A stretch of 64,000 nucleotides of DNA from Streptomyces paludis (GTDB lineage Bacteria > Actinomycetota > Actinomycetes > Streptomycetales > Streptomycetaceae). Positions 19,362 to 27,704 of this stretch are shown one piece after another. A program made the translations under genes and the position numbers. The notes under the pieces are model-generated. The model did no database searches and was not told the origin of the DNA. It was given only the letters and a program-made list of their open reading frames with translations. Numbering within the stretch: the stretch's first letter is position 1; each line of letters begins with the position of its first letter. The stretch spans positions 1,364,001 through 1,428,000 of the forward strand of contig NZ_CP031194.1 in the NCBI RefSeq assembly GCF_003344965.1, in the 5' to 3' direction.

Positions 19362-20265
19362 GAACGGCGCCGACGGCATCGCGCACGGCTATCCGCATCT
19401 GGAAACCGCGCGCGCCGCGATCACCGCGCTCTACCGCCGCCTCTCGGCCGACGGGATCCGCTCGTACGCCCCCGCCGTGGCCCCCGCCGAGGTCGCCTTC
19501 TCCGATCTGGACGATCTCCATCTCGGCACCCAGCGCGTGGCCCGCGCCCTCGTCCAGCAGCTCCGGCTGCCGGACGCGCGCGTGATCGTGAGTTTCCGGG
19601 AGATGACACACGCAGCGAACGTCGAACTGACCGCGGGCCCCGAGTACTTCATCGAACTCAACAACCGCTTCCGCACCCACCGCAGGGACATCGGCGCCGC
19701 ACTCGCCCATGAGATCACCCATGTTCTGCTGCACCGGCTCGGGCTCACCTTCCCCGGCACCCGCGACAACGAGATCCTGACCGACACGGCCACCACCTAC
19801 CTGGGCGCGGGCTGGCTGCTGCTCGACGCGTACCGCGAGGACCGCGACTCCAGCCAGAAGCTCGGCTATCTGACACCGGAGGAGTTCGGCTACGTCCTGG
19901 CCAAGCGCGCGCTCGTGTTCGACGAGGATCCGAGGATCTGGTTCACCAGCCCGCAGGGCTACACGTCGTATACGAAGGGACGGGAGCTGGCGCTCCAGGA
20001 CGAGCGGCGGCCACCGCTGACCACCGCCGGCTGGTCGGGCCGCCGCCGGTACGCCAAGGACCGCGGCCTCGCGCTCGCAACCCCGCCCGAGCCCCCCTCC
20101 GCAGCCCCCTCCCCCTCCTCCCCCTATACCTTCGAGCGGCTGTCCGACGGACCGCGTGTCTCCTTCCCCTGTCCCACCTGCTTCCAGCGGATCCGGATCC
20201 CGGTCCGCGGCCGGATCCGCGCGCGGTGCGGGCTCTGCGGCACGGTTCTGGACTGCGATACGTGA
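19357..20265 (+). CDS. Zincin-type putative metalloprotease with C-terminal zinc ribbon
   Basis: A 302-residue soluble protein of unknown function. Residues 115-126 contain the zinc-metalloprotease motif AALAHEITHVLL (H118, E119, H122), followed by NEILTDTATTYLGAG, where E139 or D143 could be the third ligand. The first 110 residues include a strand pair REMTHAANVEL. After a Pro/Ser-rich linker (242-257) the C-terminus holds a zinc ribbon with C272, C275, C291 and C294. There is no signal peptide. The start is GTG 19357, within the last copy of the 17-bp repeat with AGGGG 8 bases upstream. The next gene, an ankyrin/HEAT protein, follows after 35 bp on the same strand. Confidence 0.8.
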   Translation: MTNGADGIAHGYPHLETARAAITALYRRLSADGIRSYAPAVAPAEVAFSDLDDLHLGTQRVARALVQQLRLPDARVIVSFREMTHAANVELTAGPEYFIELNNRFRTHRRDIGAALAHEITHVLLHRLGLTFPGTRDNEILTDTATTYLGAGWLLLDAYREDRDSSQKLGYLTPEEFGYVLAKRALVFDEDPRIWFTSPQGYTSYTKGRELALQDERRPPLTTAGWSGRRRYAKDRGLALATPPEPPSAAPSPSSPYTFERLSDGPRVSFPCPTCFQRIRIPVRGRIRARCGLCGTVLDCDT

Positions 20266-20300
20266 GCGACGCCGCCCGTGACCGAACGTAAGGTCGAAGC

Positions 20301-22007
20301 ATGACGAAAGACCCGACAGCGGGCGCCCGGGACGGCACACGGAAACTGTTCGAAGCGGTCTACGAGGGCGCGGACGATGCCGTCGTACGGCTGCTCCGGG
20401 CCGGTGTGCCCGCCGAGGCGACCGACGCGGACGGCCAGACCGCTCTCTATCTGGCCTCGGTCAGTGATGAACCGGGGCTGGTACGGCTGCTGCTCACCGC
20501 CGGCGCCGACCCGGACCGGCCGAGCGGCCCCGCCGACGGCCCGGCGGGCGGCGATCTGCCGCTCTGCGCGGCGGCCTGCGGCGGCCACACCGAGGTCGTC
20601 CGGGCGCTGCTCGCCGCCGGAGCCCGGCCCGACCGCCGGGAGTCCTTCGAGCTGACGGCGATGGTCTGGGCGGTCCGCCAGGGCTTCGCCGACACGGCGG
20701 AGGCGCTGCTGGAGTACGGCGCCGACCCCGACCTGCCGGGCCCGGGCGGCGAACCCCCGCTGCTGCTGGCGTCCCGGCGCGGCTCGACCGCGACCGTACG
20801 GGTGCTGCTGCGGTACGGCGCCACCGGCCGGCACGCGGCGCTCGCGGAGGCGCGGCGCTGGATGGGGCTCGATGTGGCGGCGGAGCTGCGGAGTTCACTG
20901 CTGGCCGGGTTCGGCGACGGGTACGAGACGATGGTGCGCCGCATCGACAGGACCGGCGCAGACGGGAACGGGGACGAGTACGGCGACAGGTACGGATACG
21001 GAGCCGAAGCCGGGGCCCGGGCCCGGGCCGGAGACCGGTACGAGGACGGTTCGGTGACCGTCGTCGTCGAGCTGCTGCGCGACGGTGAACCGGTCGCCGG
21101 GCAGGAGCAGCAGACCGGGCACGCGGCCGTAGCGACGCTGCTCGAAGCCGAGTTGGGCCTGCGCACCCCGTACGAGGAGCTGGCGGCACGGGCCCTGCGC
21201 TGCGGGAATCCCCGCCGGGACGACTGGATCGAGGCGGTCGGGGCGCTGGCCCGCCGCGGCGACGAGGAGACGTTCCGGAAGGCCGCGGAGTGGTGCGCGG
21301 GCGACGAGCCCGAGCGGCAGACGTTCGGCGCGGAGGTGCTGGCCCGGCTGGGTACAGAGGGGGGAACGGAAGGAACAGCCGGCGACGGTTCGGCGGCGGG
21401 TTCGGGCTTCACCGCCCGCGCGGTGCCCCTGCTGCGGGCGCTGTCCCGGGAGGCCGCGGAGCCGGAGCTGGTCCGCGCGGTGCTGGACGGTCTGGGCCGG
21501 CACGGCGATCCGGCCGCGCTGCCGGAGGTGCTGCGCCACACCGGCCATCCGGACGCGCGGGTACGCCGCCGGGTCGCGCTCGCGCTGCCCGCGCTCGTAC
21601 CGCCGGCCGGCCCGCACCGCTCCACGCCCGCGGGCCACCTCGAATCCCGGAACCTCCCGGAGTACGTGGGCCGCGCGGTCCGCGCCGGTGTGCTGCTCAG
21701 CCGGGACGCGGACGGCCCGGTCCGGGACCGGGCGGTGATCGCGCTGGCCGGGATGGCGGTGGACACGTACGAGATCCGCGAGGCGCTGGCGGCCCGGCTC
21801 AACGACCCGGACCCGGACACGGCGGCGACGGCCGCGCACGGTCTGGCGGTACGGCACGATCCGCGCGCCCTGGACGCGCTGGCCCGGCTGCTGACGGACG
21901 AGGACCCGGAGGGCTCGGCGCGCCGGACGGCGGTCGACGCCGTCCGTCACGTACCGGAGGGCCCGGAGCGCCGGCGGCTGGAACGTACGCTGCCGAGACC
22001 CCGCTGA
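20301..22007 (+). CDS. Ankyrin-repeat and HEAT-repeat protein
   Basis: A 568-residue protein built from two solenoid types. Residues ~10-185 are about five ankyrin repeats (DGQTALYLASVSDEPGLVRLL, GGDLPLCAAACGGHTEVVRALL, FELTAMVWAVRQG.., GGEPPLLLASRRGSTATVRVLL). Residues ~190-250 form a linker with Gly/Asp/Tyr/Arg-rich low complexity. From about 265 to 560 there are HEAT/PBS-lyase-like repeats (VLDGLGRHGDPAALPEVL, HPDARVRRRVALALPAL, DPDPDTAATAAHGLAVR). No enzyme motif is seen, so it is probably a protein-binding scaffold. The start is ATG 20301, with AAGGT 7 bases upstream. It may be cotranscribed with the zincin gene. Confidence 0.85.
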   Translation: MTKDPTAGARDGTRKLFEAVYEGADDAVVRLLRAGVPAEATDADGQTALYLASVSDEPGLVRLLLTAGADPDRPSGPADGPAGGDLPLCAAACGGHTEVVRALLAAGARPDRRESFELTAMVWAVRQGFADTAEALLEYGADPDLPGPGGEPPLLLASRRGSTATVRVLLRYGATGRHAALAEARRWMGLDVAAELRSSLLAGFGDGYETMVRRIDRTGADGNGDEYGDRYGYGAEAGARARAGDRYEDGSVTVVVELLRDGEPVAGQEQQTGHAAVATLLEAELGLRTPYEELAARALRCGNPRRDDWIEAVGALARRGDEETFRKAAEWCAGDEPERQTFGAEVLARLGTEGGTEGTAGDGSAAGSGFTARAVPLLRALSREAAEPELVRAVLDGLGRHGDPAALPEVLRHTGHPDARVRRRVALALPALVPPAGPHRSTPAGHLESRNLPEYVGRAVRAGVLLSRDADGPVRDRAVIALAGMAVDTYEIREALAARLNDPDPDTAATAAHGLAVRHDPRALDALARLLTDEDPEGSARRTAVDAVRHVPEGPERRRLERTLPRPR

Positions 22008-22049
22008 CCCCGGCCGACTGCAAGCCCAAGACCCAGCCGTGACGGAGCC

Positions 22050-22436
22050 TCAGTCGAGCCGGAGCACCCCGGGCGCCGACTCCTCGATGACCTGCACCAG
22101 TTCGTCGAAGACGGTGGGCCCGCGCCCCGCCCGCGCCGCGGCGAGCCGCTCCCGCAGAGCCGGCCGGTTGCTGAGGTGCGCACGCTCCAGCCGCCGCTGG
22201 AGCGTGCGCACGGTCTCCTCGTGTCCGAGCGCCCGGCGCGACAGCTCGTGCCGGCGCCACTCGATGACGAAGTCACCGTCGTCCGGCGTGCCGTAACCGC
22301 CGCTCAGACAGTCCGCGAGCGCGTCGAGATTGCTCCCGAAGTACCCGCCGGGCCCGTTCACGGCCGCGCCGATCACCGGCCAGAAGCGGTCGAGCCCGGT
22401 GACCTCCGCCCCGTCGATCACATACGTCACCGTCAT
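22050..22436 (-). CDS. Barstar-family ribonuclease inhibitor
   Basis: A 128-residue barstar-fold protein: TYVIDGAEVTGLDRFWPVIGAAVN, GYFGSNLDALADCLSGGYG with the conserved Leu-Asp-Ala and Asp residues that plug the RNase active site, and a C-terminal helix/strand PTVFDELVQVIEE. Barstars bind and block barnase-type RNases. It lies 40 bp downstream of a secreted guanyl-type RNase gene on the same strand, so it is the likely cytoplasmic immunity protein. A charged helical insertion (residues ~62-105, RRHELSRRALGHEETVRTLQRR..) makes it longer than the ~90-residue classical barstar. Confidence 0.88.
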   Translation of the reverse strand: MTVTYVIDGAEVTGLDRFWPVIGAAVNGPGGYFGSNLDALADCLSGGYGTPDDGDFVIEWRRHELSRRALGHEETVRTLQRRLERAHLSNRPALRERLAAARAGRGPTVFDELVQVIEESAPGVLRLD

Positions 22437-22476
22437 GGGACGGAGGCTACCTTCCCGGTGAGCCGGTGGGTGGGGC

Positions 22477-22875
22477 TCAGCAGTTGTGGTTGACGAGCGA
22501 GAACGACGCGTAGTGATCGGCGGTGTAGTAGTCCTCCTTGGACTTCTGACCGGTCACGATGCGGCGCGCGCCACGGGTCGAGGAGCCGGGGGTGACCACG
22601 GTGTACTCGTGGTAGTAGCTGCTCGACTGGCTCGGCAGGATGCCCTCCCGGTTCTGGAAGACACCACCGTCCTGCGCGTACGGGAACGGTCCGCCGGCCG
22701 CGATGAGCCGGAGGGTCGTGTACGCCTGGGCCGGCAGCTTCGAGTAGCAGATGCTGCCGACGGCGGTGACCGCGGTGGGGGCGGCGGTCGCGGAAGCGGT
22801 GACTCCACCGACGAGGAGAGTCGAGACGAGTGCGGCGAGGCCGCCGAGGGCGGCAATTCGTGGGGGAATTCGCAT
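22477..22875 (-). CDS. Secreted guanyl-specific ribonuclease (RNase Sa/barnase family)
   Basis: A 132-residue preprotein. A Sec signal peptide (residues ~1-32, MRIPPRIAALGG..ASATAA) precedes a ~95-residue mature RNase, the size of Streptomyces RNases Sa. Family features are GSICYSKLPAQAYTTLRLI, GPFPYAQDGGVFQNREGILP, the catalytic Glu in YYHEYTVVTPGS, Arg in RGARRIVTG and catalytic His in YTADHYASF; the Cys near the mature N-terminus and the C-terminal Cys would form the disulfide. Such RNases cut RNA 3' of guanosine. ATG start at 22875. The barstar gene follows directly, a toxin/immunity-like pair. Confidence 0.92.
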   Translation of the reverse strand: MRIPPRIAALGGLAALVSTLLVGGVTASATAAPTAVTAVGSICYSKLPAQAYTTLRLIAAGGPFPYAQDGGVFQNREGILPSQSSSYYHEYTVVTPGSSTRGARRIVTGQKSKEDYYTADHYASFSLVNHNC

Positions 22876-23053
22876 GGGTCCATGATGACGCGCGTAGACG
22901 TGGACACGTCAATCCCAACGCCCCCGAATTTCCCCGAAGTTAACCACCGGTCCCGAGCCGGTCGCGTGCCGTCCGCATACCCGTCGCATCCCGTCCGCGC
23001 CCCGGTCACGCACGTCCTTGTCCCGGACACACACGTCCGCGCCCCGGACAGCA

Positions 23054-23085
23054 CGAAGCCCCGCGGCAACCGCCGCGGGGCTTCG
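23054..23085. terminator. Terminator of the DEAD-box helicase gene
   Basis: A perfect 14-bp stem (23054-23067 with 23072-23085) and a 4-base loop lie 20 bp after the helicase stop codon on the minus strand. Confidence 0.85.
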
Positions 23086-23104
23086 ACACGTTCGTACGAC
23101 AGGG

Positions 23105-24688
23105 TTACGCGGCCGTACGACGACCGCCCTGGCCACCGCCCTGACCGCCGCCCTGCGAGCCGCGGCCCGCGCCGCCGCGCCGCCCCCGGCTGCCACGGCC
23201 GGCGCCACCGCCGCCGCCCGTACCGGCGCCACCCGAACCCGAGCCCGAGCCCGCACCGGAGCCGGTGCCCCGGCGGCCGGAGGGACGCGACGCACGGGGC
23301 TTCTGCTGCTTCTGCTGGACGGGCGGCTGCGGCACCTCGATGGTGACGGCGACCCCGGAGGGCTCCCGCGCGCCGGTGATCTGCGTCAGTTCCTCGTCCG
23401 TCGACTTGACGCGCGCCGACCGGGGGTCGATCCCCGCGTCGGCCATCAGCCGCGTCATCTCCCGCCGCTGCTCGGGCAGGACCAGCGTCACGACACTGCC
23501 GGACTCCCCCGCGCGGGCGGTGCGCCCGCCGCGGTGCAGATAGTCCTTGTGGTCGACGGGCGGGTCGACGTTGACGACCAGGTCGAGATCGTCGACGTGA
23601 ATGCCGCGGGCCGCGACGTTCGTGGCGACGAGGCAGGTGACCAGACCGGTCTTGAACTGCTCAAGCGTCCGGTTGCGCTGCGGCTGCGAGCGTCCGCCGT
23701 GCAGCCCGGAGGCCCGTACACCGCTCGCCAGCAGCCGCTTGACCAGCCGGTCGACCGAGCGCTTGGTGTCCAGGAAGAGCAGCACCCGGCCGTCGCGCGC
23801 GGCGATCCGCGTCGTGACTTCCTTCTTGTCCGTCTCGTCGAGGACGTACAGCACATGGTGTTCCATCGTGGTGACCGCGCCCTGCGAGGGGTCCACGGAG
23901 TGCACGACGGGGTCCGTCAGGTACTGGCGTACGAGCCGGTCGATGTTCTTGTCCAGCGTCGCCGAGAAGAGCATCCGCTGCCCGTCCGGCTCGACCTGCT
24001 CCAGCAACGCCGTGACCTGCGGCATAAAGCCCATGTCGGCCATCTGGTCGGCCTCGTCGAGCACGGTGATGGACACCTCGTCGAGCCGGCAGTCGCCCCG
24101 CTCGATGAGGTCCTTCAGCCGGCCGGGGGTCGCGACGAGCACCTCGGCGCCGCGCCGGAGCGCGTTCGCCTGCTTGGTGATCGAGAGCCCGCCGACCACC
24201 GTGGTCAGCTTGAGGTTGACGGCGGTCGCGTACGGCGTGAGCGCGTCGGTGACCTGCTGCGCCAGCTCACGCGTGGGAACGAGCACCAGCGCGAGCGGGG
24301 CGCGCGGCTCGGCGCGGCGGCCGGCGATACGGGCCAGCAGCGCCAGGCCGAAGGCGAGGGTCTTGCCGGAGCCGGTCCGGCCACGGCCGAGGATGTCGCG
24401 GCCCGCGAGCGAGTTGGGCAGGGTGGCGCCCTGGATCGGGAACGGGTCGGTCACCCCCTGCGCGGTGAGGGTCTTGAGCAGACCGGCGGGCATGTCCAGC
24501 TCGTCGAACGACTCGACGGCGGGCAGCGCGGGGGTGAGGGTCTCCGGCAGGGTGAATTCCTGCGGACGCGCGGGAGCGCGGCGGGGCGACGGTTTGGCCG
24601 TGCCCTTCGCGGGTCCCTTGGCGCGGGAGTTCGCCGGGCGCCTGCCGGCGGGGCGGGCAGCGCGGTCCTGCCGTTCGGATCGAGTCAT
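23105..24688 (-). CDS. DEAD-box ATP-dependent RNA helicase (RhlE-like)
   Basis: A 527-residue RNA helicase. The Q-motif region is TVES-like (FDELDMPAGLLKTL...PFPIQGATLP), motif I is GRTGSGKT (103-110), then VPTRELAQQ, TPGRLKDL, VLDEADQMADMGF (DEAD box), SATL, and HRGGRTARAGESG. The first ~45 residues are basic Ala/Pro/Arg-rich, and the last ~85 residues are a Gly/Arg/Ser-rich tail ending GGQGGRRTAA, likely disordered RNA-binding. Such helicases remodel structured RNA, often in the cold, which fits the cold-shock gene 107 bp upstream. Each gene has its own terminator. ATG start at 24688. Confidence 0.94.
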   Translation of the reverse strand: MTRSERQDRAARPAGRRPANSRAKGPAKGTAKPSPRRAPARPQEFTLPETLTPALPAVESFDELDMPAGLLKTLTAQGVTDPFPIQGATLPNSLAGRDILGRGRTGSGKTLAFGLALLARIAGRRAEPRAPLALVLVPTRELAQQVTDALTPYATAVNLKLTTVVGGLSITKQANALRRGAEVLVATPGRLKDLIERGDCRLDEVSITVLDEADQMADMGFMPQVTALLEQVEPDGQRMLFSATLDKNIDRLVRQYLTDPVVHSVDPSQGAVTTMEHHVLYVLDETDKKEVTTRIAARDGRVLLFLDTKRSVDRLVKRLLASGVRASGLHGGRSQPQRNRTLEQFKTGLVTCLVATNVAARGIHVDDLDLVVNVDPPVDHKDYLHRGGRTARAGESGSVVTLVLPEQRREMTRLMADAGIDPRSARVKSTDEELTQITGAREPSGVAVTIEVPQPPVQQKQQKPRASRPSGRRGTGSGAGSGSGSGGAGTGGGGGAGRGSRGRRGGAGRGSQGGGQGGGQGGRRTAA

Positions 24689-24738
24689 TCGGAGAAAAGC
24701 CTTCCTGGGCCTGAGAACTGCGGCCGGAGAACAGCGCG

Positions 24739-24775
24739 AGCCGGGGCCCGCACCTGCACGGTGCGGGCCCCGGCT
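24739..24775. terminator. Terminator of the cold-shock gene
   Basis: A perfect 16-bp stem (24739-24754 with 24760-24775) with a 5-base loop lies 20 bp past the csp stop codon on the minus strand. Confidence 0.85.
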
Positions 24776-24795
24776 GCGAGGTACACGTCCGGGGA

Positions 24796-24999
24796 CTAGG
24801 CCGGGACGATGTTCTCCGCCTGCGGGCCCTTCTGGCCCTGCGTGACGTCGAACGTGACCTTCTGGCCCTCCTGGAGCTCACGGAAGCCCTGGGTGGCGAT
24901 GTTGGAGTAGTGGGCGAAGACGTCGGGGCCGCCACCCTCCTGCTCGATGAAGCCGAAGCCCTTTTCCGAGTTGAACCACTTCACGGTGCCGCTGGCCAT
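24796..24999 (-). CDS. Cold-shock protein (CspA family)
   Basis: A 67-residue single-domain nucleic-acid chaperone. RNP1 is KGFGFI and RNP2 is VFAHYS; the N-terminus [20 protein letters not shown] is typical of Streptomyces Csp proteins, and length is normal. The ribosome-binding site AGGAG lies 6 bases before ATG 24999. A structured AT-richer leader upstream (see 25000-25300) suggests post-transcriptional control. It faces the same way as the RNA helicase downstream. Confidence 0.96.
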   Translation of the reverse strand: MASGTVKWFNSEKGFGFIEQEGGGPDVFAHYSNIATQGFRELQEGQKVTFDVTQGQKGPQAENIVPA

Positions 25000-25300
25000 G
25001 TCATTCTCCTAAAACAGGTGCAGAGCCGGAAATTCGCACTTTACGAATTCCTCGTCGCCGCATTGAGCCCCATCCGGAGAAGCCGGCAAAAACAATAATG
25101 CGCCTGAGGAACATTCCCGTCAGGCGCACATAAAGTTCATGGGTACCAAAACTGCAACGCAGTCAGCCTAGCACGCCCTCGCGGCGAGATCGAGTGGCAC
25201 ACGCCACAAGATCGGGAGACCCGTCGGAGCGGGCCCCCGATGCCCCGGGCGAGGCCCCCGGCGCACACCCCGGGAGCCCGCGGACGGCCCGCCGGACCGC
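25000..25300 (-). promoter_or_regulatory. Leader/promoter region of the cold-shock gene
   Basis: 301 bases without a gene, visibly richer in A/T than the surroundings. On the minus strand, a dyad AATTCG-N7-CGAATT (25031-25049) lies about 35 bases before the csp start, and a terminator-like hairpin lies at 25099-25128. Long structured 5' leaders are a known feature of csp genes; promoter position is not clear from the sequence. Confidence 0.55.
25099..25128 (-). terminator. Hairpin with T-rich tail upstream of csp (terminator or attenuator)
   Basis: A 9-bp stem TGCGCCTGA/TCAGGCGCA with an inner GGAA/TTCC pairing is followed on the minus strand by TTATTGTTTTTG. It is the best U-tract terminator in this part of the window. 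It could end the transcript of the FMN-barrel gene (stop at 25301) or act as an attenuator inside the csp leader. Confidence 0.65.
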
Positions 25301-25816
25301 TCAGCCCGCCGCCCGCGCTTCCGTCACACGCGGCGGCGCGTCGCCCGTGCCGCGCCGTATCGTGCGCAGCGGCCGGTCCGGCCGCCAGGAGCGCAGTACC
25401 AGGTCATCGCCCTCGATCTCGGTCTGTACGATCTCGCCGACATCCACCCGGAAGAGCTGGAACGGCAGCGGGGGCCGGATCTCGGAGATGAAGCGGGCGC
25501 GCACCCGGCGGTCGGTGACCTCCCGCGCCCGGCCGCCGACCCGGACGTCCCCGTCCGCCATCGCGTCCCCGGCCCCGGGATTCGCCTGTACGGCGAAACG
25601 CGGATCTCGCCGGAGATCGCGCGCCTTAAGGGAATTGGGCATCATCCCGAGCCACAACTCCCCGAACAGGAAGGTGACTTCGAGTCCCGTCACCCGGGGG
25701 GAGCCGTCCTTGCGAAGGGTGGCGAGGACGTGGTGCGGATACATCTCGAATCGCCGCTGAACGGCCTCGGCGAAGCGGGGCTCCGCCGAGACGACATCGG
25801 CCCAGGTAATTGTCAT
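25301..25816 (-). CDS. Pyridoxamine 5'-phosphate oxidase-like FMN-binding split-barrel protein
   Basis: A 171-residue protein with a split-barrel flavin/F420-type domain: RRFEMYPHHVLATLRKDGSPRVTGLEVTF (in part), GELWLGMMPNSLKARDLRRDPRFAV, and GRAREVTDRRVRARF. Members use FMN, F420 or haem-like cofactors; the substrate cannot be told. I chose ATG 25816 (MTITWADVVSAEPRF); the frame stays open to 25918 but those residues overlap the promoter region shared with the divergent DinB-like gene and are not conserved. Confidence 0.85.
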   Translation of the reverse strand: MTITWADVVSAEPRFAEAVQRRFEMYPHHVLATLRKDGSPRVTGLEVTFLFGELWLGMMPNSLKARDLRRDPRFAVQANPGAGDAMADGDVRVGGRAREVTDRRVRARFISEIRPPLPFQLFRVDVGEIVQTEIEGDDLVLRSWRPDRPLRTIRRGTGDAPPRVTEARAAG

Positions 25817-26017
25817 GGATACACCCAACAGCCAGTACCCGACATCTCCTGTCGGCCTTTCGCGACGAGAAGGAGCGCGGGTGGACTTCTCCCGCCATCG
25901 AAGCATGGAGGCATGCACGCATCAATTCCGTTCGCACCCGGGTTTGGCCGGTTCCCCCCTTGCCCGCCCGGAAACTCGCGTGCGGGAGGGCGTACGGCGC
26001 CGGTAGCGTCCTCGGCC

Positions 26018-26530
26018 ATGCCGATTCCCCGTGTACGCCCGCCCTTCGACGCCGACGAGCGGACCCAGCTCGTCGGCTGGCTCGACACCCAGCGCGCGAT
26101 CGTCCAGTGGAAGTGCGAGGGGCTCTCGGAGGAGGACGCCCACCGCTCCGTGCTCCCCGGCTCCCCCCTGATGACGATGGCCGGCATCGTCTCGCATCTG
26201 CGCTGGACCGAGCAGACCTGGTTCGAGGTGCTCTTCCTGGGGCGCCCGGCCACCGGCCCGCAGTTCGACGAGGAGCACGAGGACGCCGACATGCGGGTCG
26301 AGGGCGTGCCGCTGGAGCGGCTGCTCGCCGAGTACGACCAGCAGTGCGCCCTGTCCAACGAGATCATCGCGGCCCACCCGCTGGAGACCGTGGGCCGCCA
26401 CCCGGACTTCCGGTCCGCGCAGGCGAGTCTGCGGTGGATGCTGATCCACATGGTCGAGGAGACCGCCCGGCACGCCGGTCATATGGACGCCGTACGGGAG
26501 CTGCTGGACGGCGACAAGGGCTACTACTGA
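26018..26530 (+). CDS. DinB-superfamily protein (DUF664-like)
   Basis: A 170-residue four-helix-bundle protein of the DinB/mycothiol-transferase superfamily. Putative metal ligands are His in IVSHLRWTEQTWF and two His in LIHMVEETARHAGHMD; the N-terminus shows ERTQLVGWLDTQRAIVQWKCEGL. In actinobacteria such proteins are thought to catalyse thiol (mycothiol)-dependent reactions, but the reaction here is unknown. ATG 26018 was chosen since the alignment starts there; the reading frame is open upstream without conserved sequence. It converges on the methyltransferase gene 22 bp away. Confidence 0.85.
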   Translation: MPIPRVRPPFDADERTQLVGWLDTQRAIVQWKCEGLSEEDAHRSVLPGSPLMTMAGIVSHLRWTEQTWFEVLFLGRPATGPQFDEEHEDADMRVEGVPLERLLAEYDQQCALSNEIIAAHPLETVGRHPDFRSAQASLRWMLIHMVEETARHAGHMDAVRELLDGDKGYY

Positions 26531-26552
26531 CCTGCCCGTCGGGACCTGCGGC

Positions 26553-27548
26553 TCAGTCGGCCAGGGGGAGCTGGTCGCCGGTCGCGCCGACCTCCAGGGT
26601 CGCGTAGTCGGGGTGGCCGAAGTGGTGGTGCACATAGATCTGGTCCGCCCAGGGCGGGTCGAACGGGATGAAGGGACGCAGCCCGAGAACACGGCTGATG
26701 GCCCGGTCGTCGTGCTCCGCGTTGAACTCGGCCATCGCCGCCGCCTCGCCGATCTGCTCGATCGTGCCCGGCAGATCGTCCAGGTAGCAGGTCACCCGGG
26801 GCAGCAGCCGGCTGTGGTCACCGCCCCGGAAGAGGTTCAGCGCGGACATGGTGGACGAGTAGTAGTCCAGGTCGAACGAGACGAATCCGACGGGGTGCGT
26901 ACGGAGTGTGTCGGCGTTCGTCTCCAGATAGCCCGGTACGGTTTCGGCCACGTCGCCGATCACCACCTCCGCCATGCCTCCGAGCCGGGCGAGCAGCCTG
27001 GCCCGGTCCATCGTGTAGAAGCCCGCGCCGAAGAGGTACGGCAGATCCCGTACGTCCTTGCCGGGCGGCAGCCCGTCGCTCGCGTCGAAGCCGACGACCC
27101 TGACCTCGACGCCGGTGGCCCGGGCGTAGTAGCGGGCGTGCTCCACCAGCGCGAGCAGTCCGTTGCCGCCCGCGACCCCGAACTCCACGAGGGTCACACC
27201 CGGCAGGCCGAGCCGGGCGGCGGACTCGGTGGCCCGGCGCACCCCGTAGGCGTAGTGCGGCCGTTCGACGAGGCCGAAGCGGTAGGCGGCGTCCGGGGTG
27301 AGGCCGGGCAGCCGGCGCAGCAGCCGGGTCACGGCCGCCGTGCGCGTGCCGGACTTGGACAGGTCCCAGAGGGTGTCCGCCCATCCGCCGCTCGGGGTTC
27401 TCCCGTACGGATGGCCCTTCTGCGCGGAACTCCGTGTCCTGTTCCGGGCGGCTCTGTCGTTCCGGCCGCTCCGGCCGTTCGGGCTGTTCCGGCCGTTCCT
27501 CGCCGTACCGCGTGCCGTACCGCCTGATTCTCCGTACACCTTCTGCAC
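26553..27548 (-). CDS. Class I SAM-dependent methyltransferase
   Basis: A 331-residue protein with a Rossmann methyltransferase core. Motif I is LVEFGVAGGNGLLALVEHA near residue 120, followed by VRVVGFDASDGLPP; an Asp-rich motif VGFVSFDLDYYSSTMSAL may bind metal as in TylF/O-methyltransferase families. The first ~50 residues are Arg/Asn/Gly/Ser-rich repeats (RNGRNSPNGRSGRNDR..), low complexity. The GTG start at 27548 has AGGGGG upstream. The substrate is unknown; no biosynthetic cluster surrounds it. Confidence 0.82.
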   Translation of the reverse strand: MQKVYGESGGTARGTARNGRNSPNGRSGRNDRAARNRTRSSAQKGHPYGRTPSGGWADTLWDLSKSGTRTAAVTRLLRRLPGLTPDAAYRFGLVERPHYAYGVRRATESAARLGLPGVTLVEFGVAGGNGLLALVEHARYYARATGVEVRVVGFDASDGLPPGKDVRDLPYLFGAGFYTMDRARLLARLGGMAEVVIGDVAETVPGYLETNADTLRTHPVGFVSFDLDYYSSTMSALNLFRGGDHSRLLPRVTCYLDDLPGTIEQIGEAAAMAEFNAEHDDRAISRVLGLRPFIPFDPPWADQIYVHHHFGHPDYATLEVGATGDQLPLAD

Positions 27549-27704
27549 CCTGTCCCCCTGGAGCGCCCTGACGCGCCTCGGCGCGCCCGCTCAACTCGGC
27601 CTGCCGACCCGTGCGTCGACAAGTGCGAGGCATACCCGGCCGGTCGCCCGCTATTCGATTGCCGCGCGTGAAGGGGCGTGAAAGCCTCCGTTCGGGGGGT
27701 GTCC

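Noticed and set aside
22876..23053. Gene between the RNase and helicase genes
   Set aside because: Short frames here have no ribosome-binding site or protein-like composition; only loosely repeated CGTCCGCGCCCCGG words are seen.
27440..27530. Repetitive GTTCCGGCC-type sequence
   Set aside because: It codes for the low-complexity N-terminus of the methyltransferase; irregular spacing excludes a CRISPR or other array.
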